A program made the translations under genes and the position numbers. DNA of 11,152 nt, from positions 1 through 11,152 of the forward strand of contig JAEDMI010000072.1 in NCBI GenBank assembly GCA_016303085.1, written 5' to 3'. The notes under the pieces were generated by a model, which ran no database searches, was not told the DNA's origin, and saw only the letters and a list, made by a program, of their open reading frames with translations. Source of the DNA: Acetatifactor sp. Lineage in GTDB: Bacteria > Bacillota > Clostridia > Lachnospirales > Lachnospiraceae. This document shows, one piece after another, positions 1-6,543 of this stretch (its first letter is position 1; the number at the start of each line of letters is the position of its first letter).

Positions 1-139
1 CACAGTTCCCTACGCTTGTACCGTTTCCTTTCCGCTCCACTCCGCTGGAGGTACAGGCCACATCATATTTGGCGGCATCGGTGAGGATGCCCAGCTTATC
101 CGTAAGCGACATTTCATTTCCCGTTGCAAGGTATCCCAT
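1..139 (-). CDS. Radical SAM protein, putative DNA modification/repair family (5' part only)
   Basis: The first 46 codons are visible; the rest lies beyond the left edge. The peptide begins MGYLATGNEMSLTDKLGIL and continues DAAKYDVACTSSGVERKG. This resembles the N-terminus of the clostridial radical SAM family annotated as 'putative DNA modification/repair radical SAM protein' (TIGR03916-like, usually paired with a uracil-DNA-glycosylase-like partner). The CxxxCxxC cluster motif that would prove a radical SAM enzyme is not in the window. The start at 139 is supported by AGGAGA at 148-153, eight bases upstream; an in-frame Met at 112 (residue 10) has no comparable site. The reaction catalysed by this family is not established. 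Two LexA-type operators in its promoter fit a DNA-damage role. The family call is moderate, because only a short N-terminal stretch can be read. Confidence 0.6.
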   Translation of the reverse strand, partial: MGYLATGNEMSLTDKLGILTDAAKYDVACTSSGVERKGNGTSVGNC

Positions 140-160
140 GGTTCTTCTCTCCTACGCTCA

Positions 161-172
161 GAACATTTGTTC
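161..172. promoter_or_regulatory. LexA (SOS) operator, perfect GAAC-N4-GTTC
   Basis: GAACATTTGTTC matches the Gram-positive LexA/DinR core GAAC-N4-GTTC in all eight fixed positions. The symmetry extends one base further on each side (AGAACA..TGTTCT, 160-173). It lies just downstream of the -10 of the leftward radical SAM promoter, where a bound repressor would block initiation. That LexA binds here is inference from the motif and its place. Confidence 0.75.
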
Positions 173-178
173 TATATC

Positions 179-207
179 AGAATAGCACATACGTTCTGTT
201 AATGCAA
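179..207 (-). promoter_or_regulatory. Promoter of the radical SAM gene
   Basis: On the minus strand a -35 like TTGCAT (202-207) is followed after exactly 17 bases by TATTCT (179-184). TGC directly precedes the -10 and would act as an extended -10. The -35 is weak (three of six consensus bases). The transcript would start near 171-173, about 33 bases before the ATG. One LexA-like box lies in the spacer and another overlaps the expected start. Confidence 0.55.
185..196. promoter_or_regulatory. Second LexA-like operator, one mismatch
   Basis: GCACATACGTTC differs from GAAC-N4-GTTC at one fixed position (GCAC for GAAC). It sits between the -35 and -10 of the same promoter, 24 bases centre-to-centre from the perfect box. 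Paired LexA boxes in one promoter are common in SOS genes. A single degenerate box could also arise by chance, so the support is its position. Confidence 0.5.
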
Positions 208-277
208 GAAAAATTGAATCAGATTTGTTTGTATCATGCACAGCAGACTATTATGGCAATTGTTATAAAAAAACAGC

Positions 278-306
278 TTGCAAAATGTAGAAAAAAGCGG
301 TTAAAT
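278..306 (+). promoter_or_regulatory. Candidate asnA promoter
   Basis: TTGCAA (278-283) and TTAAAT (301-306) are separated by 17 bases, each with four of six consensus positions. Transcription would begin near 313, leaving a leader of about 30 bases. That is too short for a T-box, and no TGGNACCGCG-like T-box core is seen between the radical SAM start and asnA. The surrounding DNA is very A/T-rich, so other -10 choices exist. Confidence 0.4.
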
Positions 307-343
307 GGTATAGGAAAACAGTACGAAAGGCCGGTTAATAAAT

Positions 344-1354
344 ATGTCAAATTTATCGTTGCCCAAAAATTATAAATCCGAGTTAAATCTTTACGATACT
401 CAGATTGCCATCAAAACAGTAAAAGATTTTTTCCAGACACTGCTGGCTGAGCGCCTTCATCTTCTCCGCGTGTCCGCGCCGCTTTTTGTAGACCCCGAAT
501 CAGGTCTGAACGATAACTTAAACGGTGTGGAACGCCCCGTTACCTTCGATATTAAATGTCAAAACGGCAGAGAGGGAGAAATTGTTCAGTCTCTTGCGAA
601 GTGGAAACGTTATGCCTTGAAAAAGTACGGTTTTTCCGTGGGAGAGGGGCTCTACACAGATATGAGCGCCATCCGCAGAGACGAAGAAACCGACAATATA
701 CACTCTATCTACGTGGATCAGTGGGACTGGGAAAAGATTATCTCAAAGGAAGACCGCACCCTCGACACCCTGAAGGACACGGTCAGAACCGTGTACAAAG
801 TACTGCGCAAGACAGAAAAATATATGTCCATCCACTACGACTACATAGAGGAAATCCTTCCTCATGACATTTTCTTTATCACCACCGCCGAACTGGAAGA
901 AATGTTCCCCGACTATACTCCCAAGGAGAGGGAATATTACATTGCCAAGGCAAAGGGCGCCGTATGTATCATGCAAATCGGTGATGTGTTGGAGAACGGT
1001 AAGCCCCACGACGGACGGGCTCCGGATTATGACGATTGGGCACTGAATGCAGATATCATTGTTTATTATCCCGTTCTGGACATTGCTCTTGAGCTTTCCA
1101 GCATGGGCATCCGTGTAGATGAAAAAGCACTGAAGGAACAGTTGGAAAAAGCCGGCTGCCCCGAACGCGCGGAACTGCCCTTCCACAAAGCAGTGTTGAA
1201 CGGCGAACTGCCCTACACTATCGGCGGCGGTATCGGTCAATCCCGTATCTGTATGTTTTTCCTGAGGAAAGCACATATCGGCGAAGTACAATGCTCCCTT
1301 TGGCCTGCTGAGGTCATGGAGGAAGCTGAAAAAAAGGGTCTGCAGCTGTTATAA
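344..1354 (+). CDS. asnA: Aspartate--ammonia ligase (asparagine synthetase A)
   Basis: AsnA makes asparagine from aspartate, ammonia and ATP (giving AMP and PPi) in the cytoplasm and belongs to the class II aminoacyl-tRNA-synthetase-like fold. The 336-residue product is full length (E. coli AsnA is 330). Family blocks are all present: LNDNLNG near 55-61, SLAKWKRYAL 83-92, GEGLYTDMSAIRRDEE 100-115, VDQWDWE 124-130, then RAPDYDDW, ELSSMGIRVD and, near the C-terminus, TIGGGIGQSR with the motif-3 arginine. The start at 344 has GAAAGG at 325-330 with a rather long 13-base spacing, so translation may be modest. The gene stands alone, is divergent from the radical SAM gene and convergent with the membrane protein gene, and its last codons form half of a terminator. 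Asn-specific T-box control, common for asparagine genes in Firmicutes, is not evident here. Confidence 0.96.
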   Translation: MSNLSLPKNYKSELNLYDTQIAIKTVKDFFQTLLAERLHLLRVSAPLFVDPESGLNDNLNGVERPVTFDIKCQNGREGEIVQSLAKWKRYALKKYGFSVGEGLYTDMSAIRRDEETDNIHSIYVDQWDWEKIISKEDRTLDTLKDTVRTVYKVLRKTEKYMSIHYDYIEEILPHDIFFITTAELEEMFPDYTPKEREYYIAKAKGAVCIMQIGDVLENGKPHDGRAPDYDDWALNADIIVYYPVLDIALELSSMGIRVDEKALKEQLEKAGCPERAELPFHKAVLNGELPYTIGGGIGQSRICMFFLRKAHIGEVQCSLWPAEVMEEAEKKGLQLL

Positions 1355-1370
1355 GCTGCAGACCCTTTTT
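1331..1370. terminator. Bidirectional intrinsic terminator between asnA and the membrane protein gene
   Basis: AAAAAGGGTCTGCAGCT (1331-1347) pairs perfectly with 1354-1370 across a six-base loop, giving a 17-bp stem. Going rightward the stem ends in T5; going leftward it ends in T7 (1329-1335 on the other strand). It can therefore serve both asnA and the convergent gene that ends at 1380. The left arm encodes the last asnA codons and the TAA at 1352-1354 lies in the loop and right arm. Confidence 0.92.
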
Positions 1371-1379
1371 GGAGTAGAC

Positions 1380-3395
1380 TTAGCGGTAGACCGCGAATTT
1401 CTCATTGCGGAAGGTCAGTTCGTAATTATTTTCTGTCATAAATTTCTCAAGTAAGTTCAGCTTTCTGTCGGTGAAAAAACTATCCGTTTCCCCTTCTTCC
1501 ATCCGTGAAGTTTCCGATGCTTCCCTCAATCCTGCCAGATATTCCACGCACTCATTTTCCAAAATAATAACAGGTGTTTCATTTCCTAGTTCCTCTATAT
1601 CCTTCGCCATGGCTTCATAGCTGTAAGAATTCAAATCACTCCAGGGATTAAATGCCGAGGGCATCTGTAAATAATAGGACAGAGATGGAATATATCCGTA
1701 TAGAATCACTTCCTGCCCCCGCAAATCATTCTCATTTATATAAGCGCTTAACTCCGTCATCCAACGGGCCTTCTCCTCGGACATCTTCACATTTTTCAGG
1801 ACATCGTTGTTCTCCACCTGCGCACCGATATTCTGCACTCCCGTTGCTTCCGCAAAAGCAAATTCTGCGCCGAAACAGCCAAATTGAAAAAGACACAGCA
1901 ACAAAAATGCCGTCAAAACACATTTTGCCGGAAATGAGTCTATGGTAACATGTGCTATTTCCTTTTTACCCACATATCGAATAAAGCGAAAGCTTTCCCA
2001 CAGCGTATAGGGTGCCGCCACAAACAGATTGTTCAGGCTGGGATAGATTCCGTTATTGCTTCCCAGAGAGGCCAGCAGAATCACCAGAATCAGCATACCG
2101 CTAATCAGTTTTTCTTCCCTTCCGCACCCCGGATGAAAGATACGGATAGCCCCTATCAGCATAGTCAGCATCAAAAACAGGACACCGGGTCGGAACATGG
2201 CCCCGTAAGAGTAAAACTCCAGCGAGCAGAACCTGCCGGTTCGGTACAGCCAGAACAGCATGCCAGCTCCCAGTGCAACTCCGGAAGCGTAGATTGCAAA
2301 TGTAAAAATTTTAGTAACAGTTGTATTTTTTATAGTCTTCTGTCTGATAAAGCCAAACAGTGCAGCTACAATCATTCCAACGGCAACAATAACACCGATT
2401 CGCAACACCCAGTAAAGATTTTCCACATAGGTATCAATCATCTTCATGACCATAGCCATCGCCTTGTAATCGGTAGCGTTTTCAGTCATGGCAAACAACC
2501 GTTTGATGCCTGCTGTATATTCCCCGATTCCGTACCGGATATGAATGTATCCCATCAGGGCAAACAAAGCTGCCACATACCCCAACAGACACCAGCCGGT
2601 ATGCCTGACGGTTCTTTTCAGATATCCCACATTTTGTCCCGGCATATTCTTTTCTTCAGAGTTCTCTGACAGTTTCCTCTCTACTGAGGCTGATGCTCTA
2701 TTCCCTGCCACTTCCTCTTTCATCAATTTTGGTGCTTTATCTTCTGTCTCGTCTGCTGAAATTGTCCGATATTTACTTCTAAGCTTCTCCTCTCTCTCGC
2801 AGATAAAGTCGTAGGCCCAGACAGCCAGAATCATTGCCATCTCCGGTATGTTGGAAAAACGTACCAGTACATTGACTCCCAGACAAACTCCCGCCCCTAT
2901 GAGGCAGCCCTTTCTCTCCCCGGTCAATCCCAGGTACAACAGAATCACGCATCCCAAAAACAATACATAAGTTATATAATCATAAAGTTTAGCCGTGGGA
3001 CACCAACACAGACTGACAGCAACCATTTCCCCCACGAACACAAGCCATGACTGCATTTTCAGCTTGCGGGTACAAAACCAATAGCCCAATAACGCAAGCA
3101 GGCTGACAAAGAGTCCGGTGTAAACATTCATTCCCACCAGGGTTCCTCCATTCGGCAGCTTTGTCAGCAAATTTCCCAGAACATTTGACAGATAGGTGGA
3201 GAACAGCCACATAGGATCCATATGCTCCGTTCCCATATAGGTAAAGTTCGCATAGTTATAACCCGTGTCCCACAAATCCAATCCCCAGTTCACATGGCGC
3301 AGGGGATAAAATGCAAGAATGACCACAAAAAAACTTTCTGCCATATTCATCAGTCTTCCGGAACGTATGTTTCCGTCCTTTACCTTACTCTGCAT
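1380..3395 (-). CDS. Polytopic membrane protein, GT-C glycosyltransferase-like
   Basis: This 671-residue protein has about 11-12 hydrophobic segments (roughly 19-33, 88-108, 115-132, 140-157, 163-180, 184-198, 267-285, 328-350, 362-384, 402-418, 431-446, 492-511), followed by a soluble C-terminal domain of about 160 residues. The first external loop carries GLDLWDTGYNY (38-48). Acidic residues in that loop are the usual catalytic or metal site of GT-C enzymes that use lipid-linked sugars, so D40/D43 are candidates. A hydrophilic, charged insert at about 199-262 splits the membrane region. I do not recognise a named family and the enzyme assignment is inferred from topology. The start at 3395 has AAAGGA at 3409-3414. 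The gene lies 96 bases downstream of the acyltransferase gene in the same direction, and no terminator is seen between them, which suggests joint transcription for surface-glycan assembly. Confidence 0.8.
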   Translation of the reverse strand: MQSKVKDGNIRSGRLMNMAESFFVVILAFYPLRHVNWGLDLWDTGYNYANFTYMGTEHMDPMWLFSTYLSNVLGNLLTKLPNGGTLVGMNVYTGLFVSLLALLGYWFCTRKLKMQSWLVFVGEMVAVSLCWCPTAKLYDYITYVLFLGCVILLYLGLTGERKGCLIGAGVCLGVNVLVRFSNIPEMAMILAVWAYDFICEREEKLRSKYRTISADETEDKAPKLMKEEVAGNRASASVERKLSENSEEKNMPGQNVGYLKRTVRHTGWCLLGYVAALFALMGYIHIRYGIGEYTAGIKRLFAMTENATDYKAMAMVMKMIDTYVENLYWVLRIGVIVAVGMIVAALFGFIRQKTIKNTTVTKIFTFAIYASGVALGAGMLFWLYRTGRFCSLEFYSYGAMFRPGVLFLMLTMLIGAIRIFHPGCGREEKLISGMLILVILLASLGSNNGIYPSLNNLFVAAPYTLWESFRFIRYVGKKEIAHVTIDSFPAKCVLTAFLLLCLFQFGCFGAEFAFAEATGVQNIGAQVENNDVLKNVKMSEEKARWMTELSAYINENDLRGQEVILYGYIPSLSYYLQMPSAFNPWSDLNSYSYEAMAKDIEELGNETPVIILENECVEYLAGLREASETSRMEEGETDSFFTDRKLNLLEKFMTENNYELTFRNEKFAVYR

Positions 3396-3491
3396 ATACC
3401 GTCTATCATCCTTTCAAGCATTTTACTCCATCTGCCTGCACTTCCAACATTTCAGTTCTCCCCGTAATACAGACATCCCTTAAAAAATCTG

Positions 3492-4652
3492 TTATCCTAC
3501 AATATCCTCATTTACTGCAAACGCCCTGTCGGCTATCGCAATTTTCTCCGTCAGTCTGCGATAAATACTGACTTTGCTAAGCACACGGTGTAGCCCCTTC
3601 ATCAACCCTGCTCTTGCCATATCCACGTGAATCCCGCAGACAAACACACACACCACCGCTGCCAGAGTCCCGAAAATCAGAACTAACACACTTTCAATTC
3701 CACCTTTACTGTATACCCGTACTTTCTCTGCTCCCAGCCAGTTCTGCCAGGCATACCGCAGGCCAAGATTTTCATGTAACAGATAAACCCCCAGTGTATA
3801 GGGTGCAATTTTATTAATAACACCGGATATCTTTTTATTTACACGAAGTCTGCAAAAGGCCATAAACAGTCCCAACGCTGCAAGAAAGGCAAAAATATGA
3901 TTGTATTCCAGGCATATGTCCACTATTCTTCCCAGCCTGCCCGTACGGAGATACACCTCTCTTAAAGTAAGGGTTCCACCAAATGCCAACAGACCGCATA
4001 CAATATATAGGAGAAGTCCTCTTCCCTTCTTCTCCAACAAGGGAAGTCCAAATCTGCGAATATAAGCAGCAGCCATAAACACGCAAAGATACCAAAGGCA
4101 GTCATATCCCTTGGCGTCCATCTCCAAACGAAACGGCAGAACACTTTTCAGCACACAGAATATCAGCAATAGTATGACCACCGCAAGTTGCATCTGTTGT
4201 TTTGTCATTTTCCTTACGGCAGTTCCCGCGAAGGGCAGCAACAGATACAGAAAAATATAAGCTGTCATAAACCAATAATGTCCCATTGACACAGGGAAAA
4301 ATAGCGTCAGGAAATAGTGGGTATCCACCGTTGTCTCCGTCACTACCCCGGTTAAAACGCCCAATACTCCAAACGTTACAGAATACAGCCAGAGTTGGAG
4401 CCAAAGCGTAATCAGGCGGCTTAATTTAAAATGGGAAGTGCACAGAAAGTAACCGCTGATAAACATATAAACATTGACCGCCACGATGCAAAAAGACTCC
4501 GTCAGCCATGCTGCCATGCCCGCACTGCCCAGACTTTTCCCTGTCAAATCCGGCAGCAGCCCTCCCTTGCCGAGATAGTGTAATACCACCACCATCATCA
4601 TCGCCACACATCTAAGCAGCTCCAAATTTGCCATACGCTTTTTCTCTGACAT
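3492..4652 (-). CDS. Acyltransferase 3 family membrane protein (OafA/WecH-like)
   Basis: The 386-residue product has the acyltransferase-3 signature at its N-terminus: NLELLRCVAM (9-18) in the first helix and the family histidine in VVVLHYLGKG (21-30, H25), then VNVYMFISGYFL. About ten hydrophobic helices follow, and the length is normal for the family. Members move acetyl or succinyl groups to sugars of O-antigen, capsule, exopolysaccharide or peptidoglycan at the membrane; the substrate here cannot be read. The start at 4652 has an excellent site, GGGAGGAA (4656-4663), three bases upstream. The C-terminus is hydrophilic (RRLTEKIAIADRAFAVNEDIVG region). A good promoter lies upstream at 4731-4759. 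The GT-C-like gene downstream is a likely functional partner. Confidence 0.9.
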   Translation of the reverse strand: MSEKKRMANLELLRCVAMMMVVVLHYLGKGGLLPDLTGKSLGSAGMAAWLTESFCIVAVNVYMFISGYFLCTSHFKLSRLITLWLQLWLYSVTFGVLGVLTGVVTETTVDTHYFLTLFFPVSMGHYWFMTAYIFLYLLLPFAGTAVRKMTKQQMQLAVVILLLIFCVLKSVLPFRLEMDAKGYDCLWYLCVFMAAAYIRRFGLPLLEKKGRGLLLYIVCGLLAFGGTLTLREVYLRTGRLGRIVDICLEYNHIFAFLAALGLFMAFCRLRVNKKISGVINKIAPYTLGVYLLHENLGLRYAWQNWLGAEKVRVYSKGGIESVLVLIFGTLAAVVCVFVCGIHVDMARAGLMKGLHRVLSKVSIYRRLTEKIAIADRAFAVNEDIVG

Positions 4653-4714
4653 AGCTTCCTCCCTGTCACCGTTTCAAGCTAATCCGGTAACACAGCAATA
4701 TATACATCACATTG

Positions 4715-4730
4715 CATATCGTCCGATATG
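4715..4730. promoter_or_regulatory. Inverted repeat at the acyltransferase transcription start (operator candidate)
   Basis: CATATCG (4715-4721) and CGATATG (4724-4730) form a perfect 7-bp dyad around TC. It directly abuts the -10 box and covers the predicted start, as a repressor site would. The half-site CATATCG recurs at 4788-4794, upstream of the -35. The cognate protein is unknown. As RNA the repeat would also form a small hairpin at the 5' end of the message. Confidence 0.5.
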
Positions 4731-4759
4731 AGTATATCAAAATAACCGGGAATTAACAA
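4731..4759 (-). promoter_or_regulatory. Promoter of the acyltransferase / GT-C-like unit
   Basis: On the minus strand TTGTTA (4754-4759) and TATACT (4731-4736) are spaced by 17 bases, and TGA precedes the -10 as an extended element. The -10 matches five of six and the -35 four of six consensus bases. The 5' leader would be about 70 bases and begins inside an inverted repeat. Confidence 0.7.
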
Positions 4760-4910
4760 CTTAACATTTTATGTATATCCGGCTTTTCATATCGGGTCCG
4801 GGCAGAATCAACCGGGAAGTTGAAAACGAAGCACTTTGGTATAACATCAATATTGTAAAAAACAGTATACCTGCTCATGATGTTAACCGGTACGCATATG
4901 TACGCGGGCA

Positions 4911-4999
4911 GAAAACCAAGCGACGCCGAAGGAGGCATTTGGTTTTCGCCGCGATAACGAGCCAACTGTCTGCGAAGCAGACGGTAAAGCACGAAGTGC
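4911..4999 (+). repeat. Cluster of three consecutive GAA-capped hairpins
   Basis: Hairpin 1: GAAAACCAA (4911-4919) pairs with 4939-4947; its interior has short GC pairing around GAA at 4928-4930. Hairpin 2: ACTGTCTGC (4965-4973) pairs with GCAGACGGT (4977-4985, one G.U) around GAA. Hairpin 3: GCAC (4989-4992) and GTGC (4996-4999) around GAA; its left arm could instead pair with a second GTGC at 5010-5013. None has a T tract, so they are not intrinsic terminators. The stretch is GC-richer than its surroundings and may be a dispersed palindromic repeat or a structured leader. Confidence 0.55.
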
Positions 5000-5048
5000 G
5001 GGTTTGCGAGTGCATGAAAATCTGCAGGAACAGGAAAGGCTCAAATAT

Positions 5049-5642
5049 ATGAAAACAATCGCAGTCATTGAGGATGATATTTATATCGGTAATCTGCTGA
5101 CGGAAAGCCTTGAAGCCGAAAGCTATCACGTTATTCGGGCTTGGTCCGGGACAGAGGCTCTGCTGCTTCTGGAGAAGGAACATCCCGACCTGATTTTGCT
5201 GGATTTGATGCTTCCTGGACTGAACGGGGAGCAGTTGCTTCCACACATTAAAGAAACACCCGTTATTATTGTCAGTGCAAAAGCCTGTATTGATGACAAG
5301 GTGCATCTGCTTCTGGAAGGTGCTGCTGATTACATCACCAAGCCCTTCGAGATGAAAGAGCTTTTGGCACGGATTACGGTACAGCTGCGCCGCGGTTTTA
5401 TCGAACAGGTTTCCGTCCTCTCTACAGGCAATCTGAAGCTCAACATCGATACCCGGGAACTTCTGGTAAATAAAATTCCCGTTCACCTGACAAGGACAGA
5501 ATTTGCCCTGCTGAAAAAGTTGATGCAGAATCAGGGACATCCCGTGTCGAAATCTGCTCTGTTGGAGGATATCAGCCTTGATACCCCAGACTGCACGGAA
5601 AGCTCACTGAAAATACATATCAGTAATCTGCGCAAAAACTGA
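5049..5642 (+). CDS. OmpR/PhoB-type response regulator, C-terminus lost by frameshift
   Basis: The receiver domain (about 1-115) is complete: acidic pair D9/D10, phospho-acceptor D52 in ILLDLMLPG, switch S76, and K98 in YITKPF. The winged-helix output domain (about 125-197) runs through the recognition helix ESSLKIHISNLRK and then stops early at TGA 5640-5642. The missing end is still present one frame away from 5639: LKDADDRDHIESVWGI, the normal last strand and wing. One A lost from an A6 run (5634-5638 now A5) explains this. The start at 5049 has AGGAAAGG at 5032-5039, nine bases upstream; the longer frame from 5004 begins with a non-ATG codon and no such site. The 197-residue product could still be phosphorylated, but its DNA binding is doubtful because the wing hairpin is gone. 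It heads a degraded two-component/ABC operon. It could equally be listed as a pseudogene. Confidence 0.85.
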   Translation: MKTIAVIEDDIYIGNLLTESLEAESYHVIRAWSGTEALLLLEKEHPDLILLDLMLPGLNGEQLLPHIKETPVIIVSAKACIDDKVHLLLEGAADYITKPFEMKELLARITVQLRRGFIEQVSVLSTGNLKLNIDTRELLVNKIPVHLTRTEFALLKKLMQNQGHPVSKSALLEDISLDTPDCTESSLKIHISNLRKN

Positions 5643-6502
5643 AGGATGCGGACGACAGGGACCATATTGAATCTGTCTGGGGCATCGCCGTTGCCTTGTC
5701 CGGCAATCCTGATTTTTTTGTACTGGATGAACCTGCCAACGGGTTGGACCCTCAGGGTATAATAGAAATGCGTGAGCTTATCCTGAAGCTGAACCGGGAA
5801 CAAGGAATCACCGTCCTGATTTCCAGCCATATCCTGGATGAACTTTCCCGTCTCGCCACCCATTACGGCTTTATCGACAAGGGCACCATCCTCCGGGAAA
5901 TCAGCGCAGTGGATTTGGAAGCTGCCTGTCGAAAATGTCTTTGCGTCACCGTATCTGATGTACAAACTCTCTGCATTGTCTCCTCTCTGCTGGTATGCGT
6001 TGCTACCGCTCTTGTCACTCTCATCGCAGGGATTCCTCTGTTTGGTATACCGCTATACCCTTCCGTTATGCTGCAGAAATTCGGCATTGGTATCCTGATG
6101 GTGGCTTCATTTTCCGGCATCTTCACTTTTCTATCCATGCTGATTCACAACAAGCCGGTTTTGTCCGTGGTATGTATCATCGGGTTTTTTACCTTACTCT
6201 TCATATCCATTTACATTATGCAACGACTGGAAGCCCCGGAATTCATTGAATCCAGCTTTATGATGAATGTAGACGGTGAAATTGTACAGGGAGACCCTTT
6301 CCCCAACCCGGCTTATCTGCGGGGCACAGCCCGGGCTGTCTATGAATTTTTCGCAGATTTTCTGCCCACGTCACAAAGTTTTCGCATTGTTCAAAGCGGT
6401 GCACTTCCACACCCTTGGCAACTCTGTTTCTATTCCGTGTTGATTTCCGTTGTCAGCACCTTGGGCGGCATTTTTCTGTTTTGCAAAAAGGACTTAAAGT
6501 AG
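5643..6502 (+). pseudogene. Fused remnant: ABC transporter ATPase (C-terminal half) joined to ABC-2 permease (C-terminal part)
   Basis: One frame (open from 5639, first plausible internal start TTG 5696 or ATG 5768) reads from the regulator's lost tail straight into an ATPase and then into a permease. Retained ATPase parts are GIAVALSGNPDF, Walker B FFVLDEP, D-loop GLDPQG and H-loop SSHIL (about 5686-5840). The Walker A, Q-loop and most of the signature motif, roughly the first 130-145 residues, are absent. After VSDVQT (about 5968) the sequence changes abruptly to hydrophobic permease helices (four remain, ending FCKKDLK), so the ATPase end and the permease N-terminus are also missing. No ATP-binding transporter can be formed. 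Intact relatives would export or resist a peptide or antibiotic, given the adjacent two-component genes. The exact junctions are inferred from family architecture. Confidence 0.82.
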
Positions 6503-6513
6503 GAGATACCTGC

Positions 6514-6543
6514 ATGTATGACCGCATCGGTCAATATATATGA
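6514..6543 (+). other. Nine-codon ORF with good ribosome binding site (leader peptide or gene remnant)
   Basis: AGGAG (6501-6505) overlaps the stop codon of the permease remnant and is followed, eight bases on, by ATG and the reading frame MYDRIGQYI, then TGA. The spacing is that of a translationally coupled downstream gene. It may be the start of a gene whose body was deleted, or a short leader ahead of the kinase. Nothing in the peptide itself shows a function. Confidence 0.3.

Larger units (their letters stand above)
4653..5048. other. Non-coding region between divergent units
   Basis: About 400 bases separate the acyltransferase start from the response regulator start. The left third holds the acyltransferase promoter and dyad. 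A possible rightward extended -10, TGGTATAAC (4837-4845), has no good -35 (TTGAAA at 4820-4825 is only 14 bases away). From 4909 on lie three GAA-capped hairpins and then the regulator's ribosome binding site. An open frame from 4771 to 5052 exists but has no ribosome binding site, has odd composition, and runs through the hairpins; I do not call it a gene. Confidence 0.6.

Noticed and set aside
174..343. T-box riboswitch controlling asnA
   Set aside because: No T-box core (TGGNACCGCG-like) or antiterminator structure is seen, and the predicted leader is only about 30 bases.
1950..2669. Rightward 239-codon ORF inside the GT-C-like gene
   Set aside because: The translation is His/Gln/Ser-rich low-quality text antisense to membrane helices, with no ribosome site.
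3466..3494. Possible terminator between the acyltransferase and the GT-C-like gene
   Set aside because: Only ACAGA/TCTGT could pair around a long A-rich loop, and there is no proper T tract after it on the minus strand; too weak to split the unit.
4771..5052. A 93-codon rightward ORF upstream of the regulator
   Set aside because: It has no ribosome binding site, an arginine-rich odd composition, and runs through the hairpin array; it looks like chance reading of a repeat.
4875..5540. Leftward 221-codon ORF antisense to the regulator
   Set aside because: It is the shadow of a clear receiver/winged-helix gene, lacks a ribosome site and has no recognisable domain.
5631..5645. Programmed -1 frameshift in the response regulator at C AAA AAC
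   Set aside because: The run would move ribosomes into the frame that continues to 6502, but it lacks the sixth A of the efficient A AAA AAC heptamer, and the new frame leads into a deletion scar. A simple base loss in an A run explains it better.
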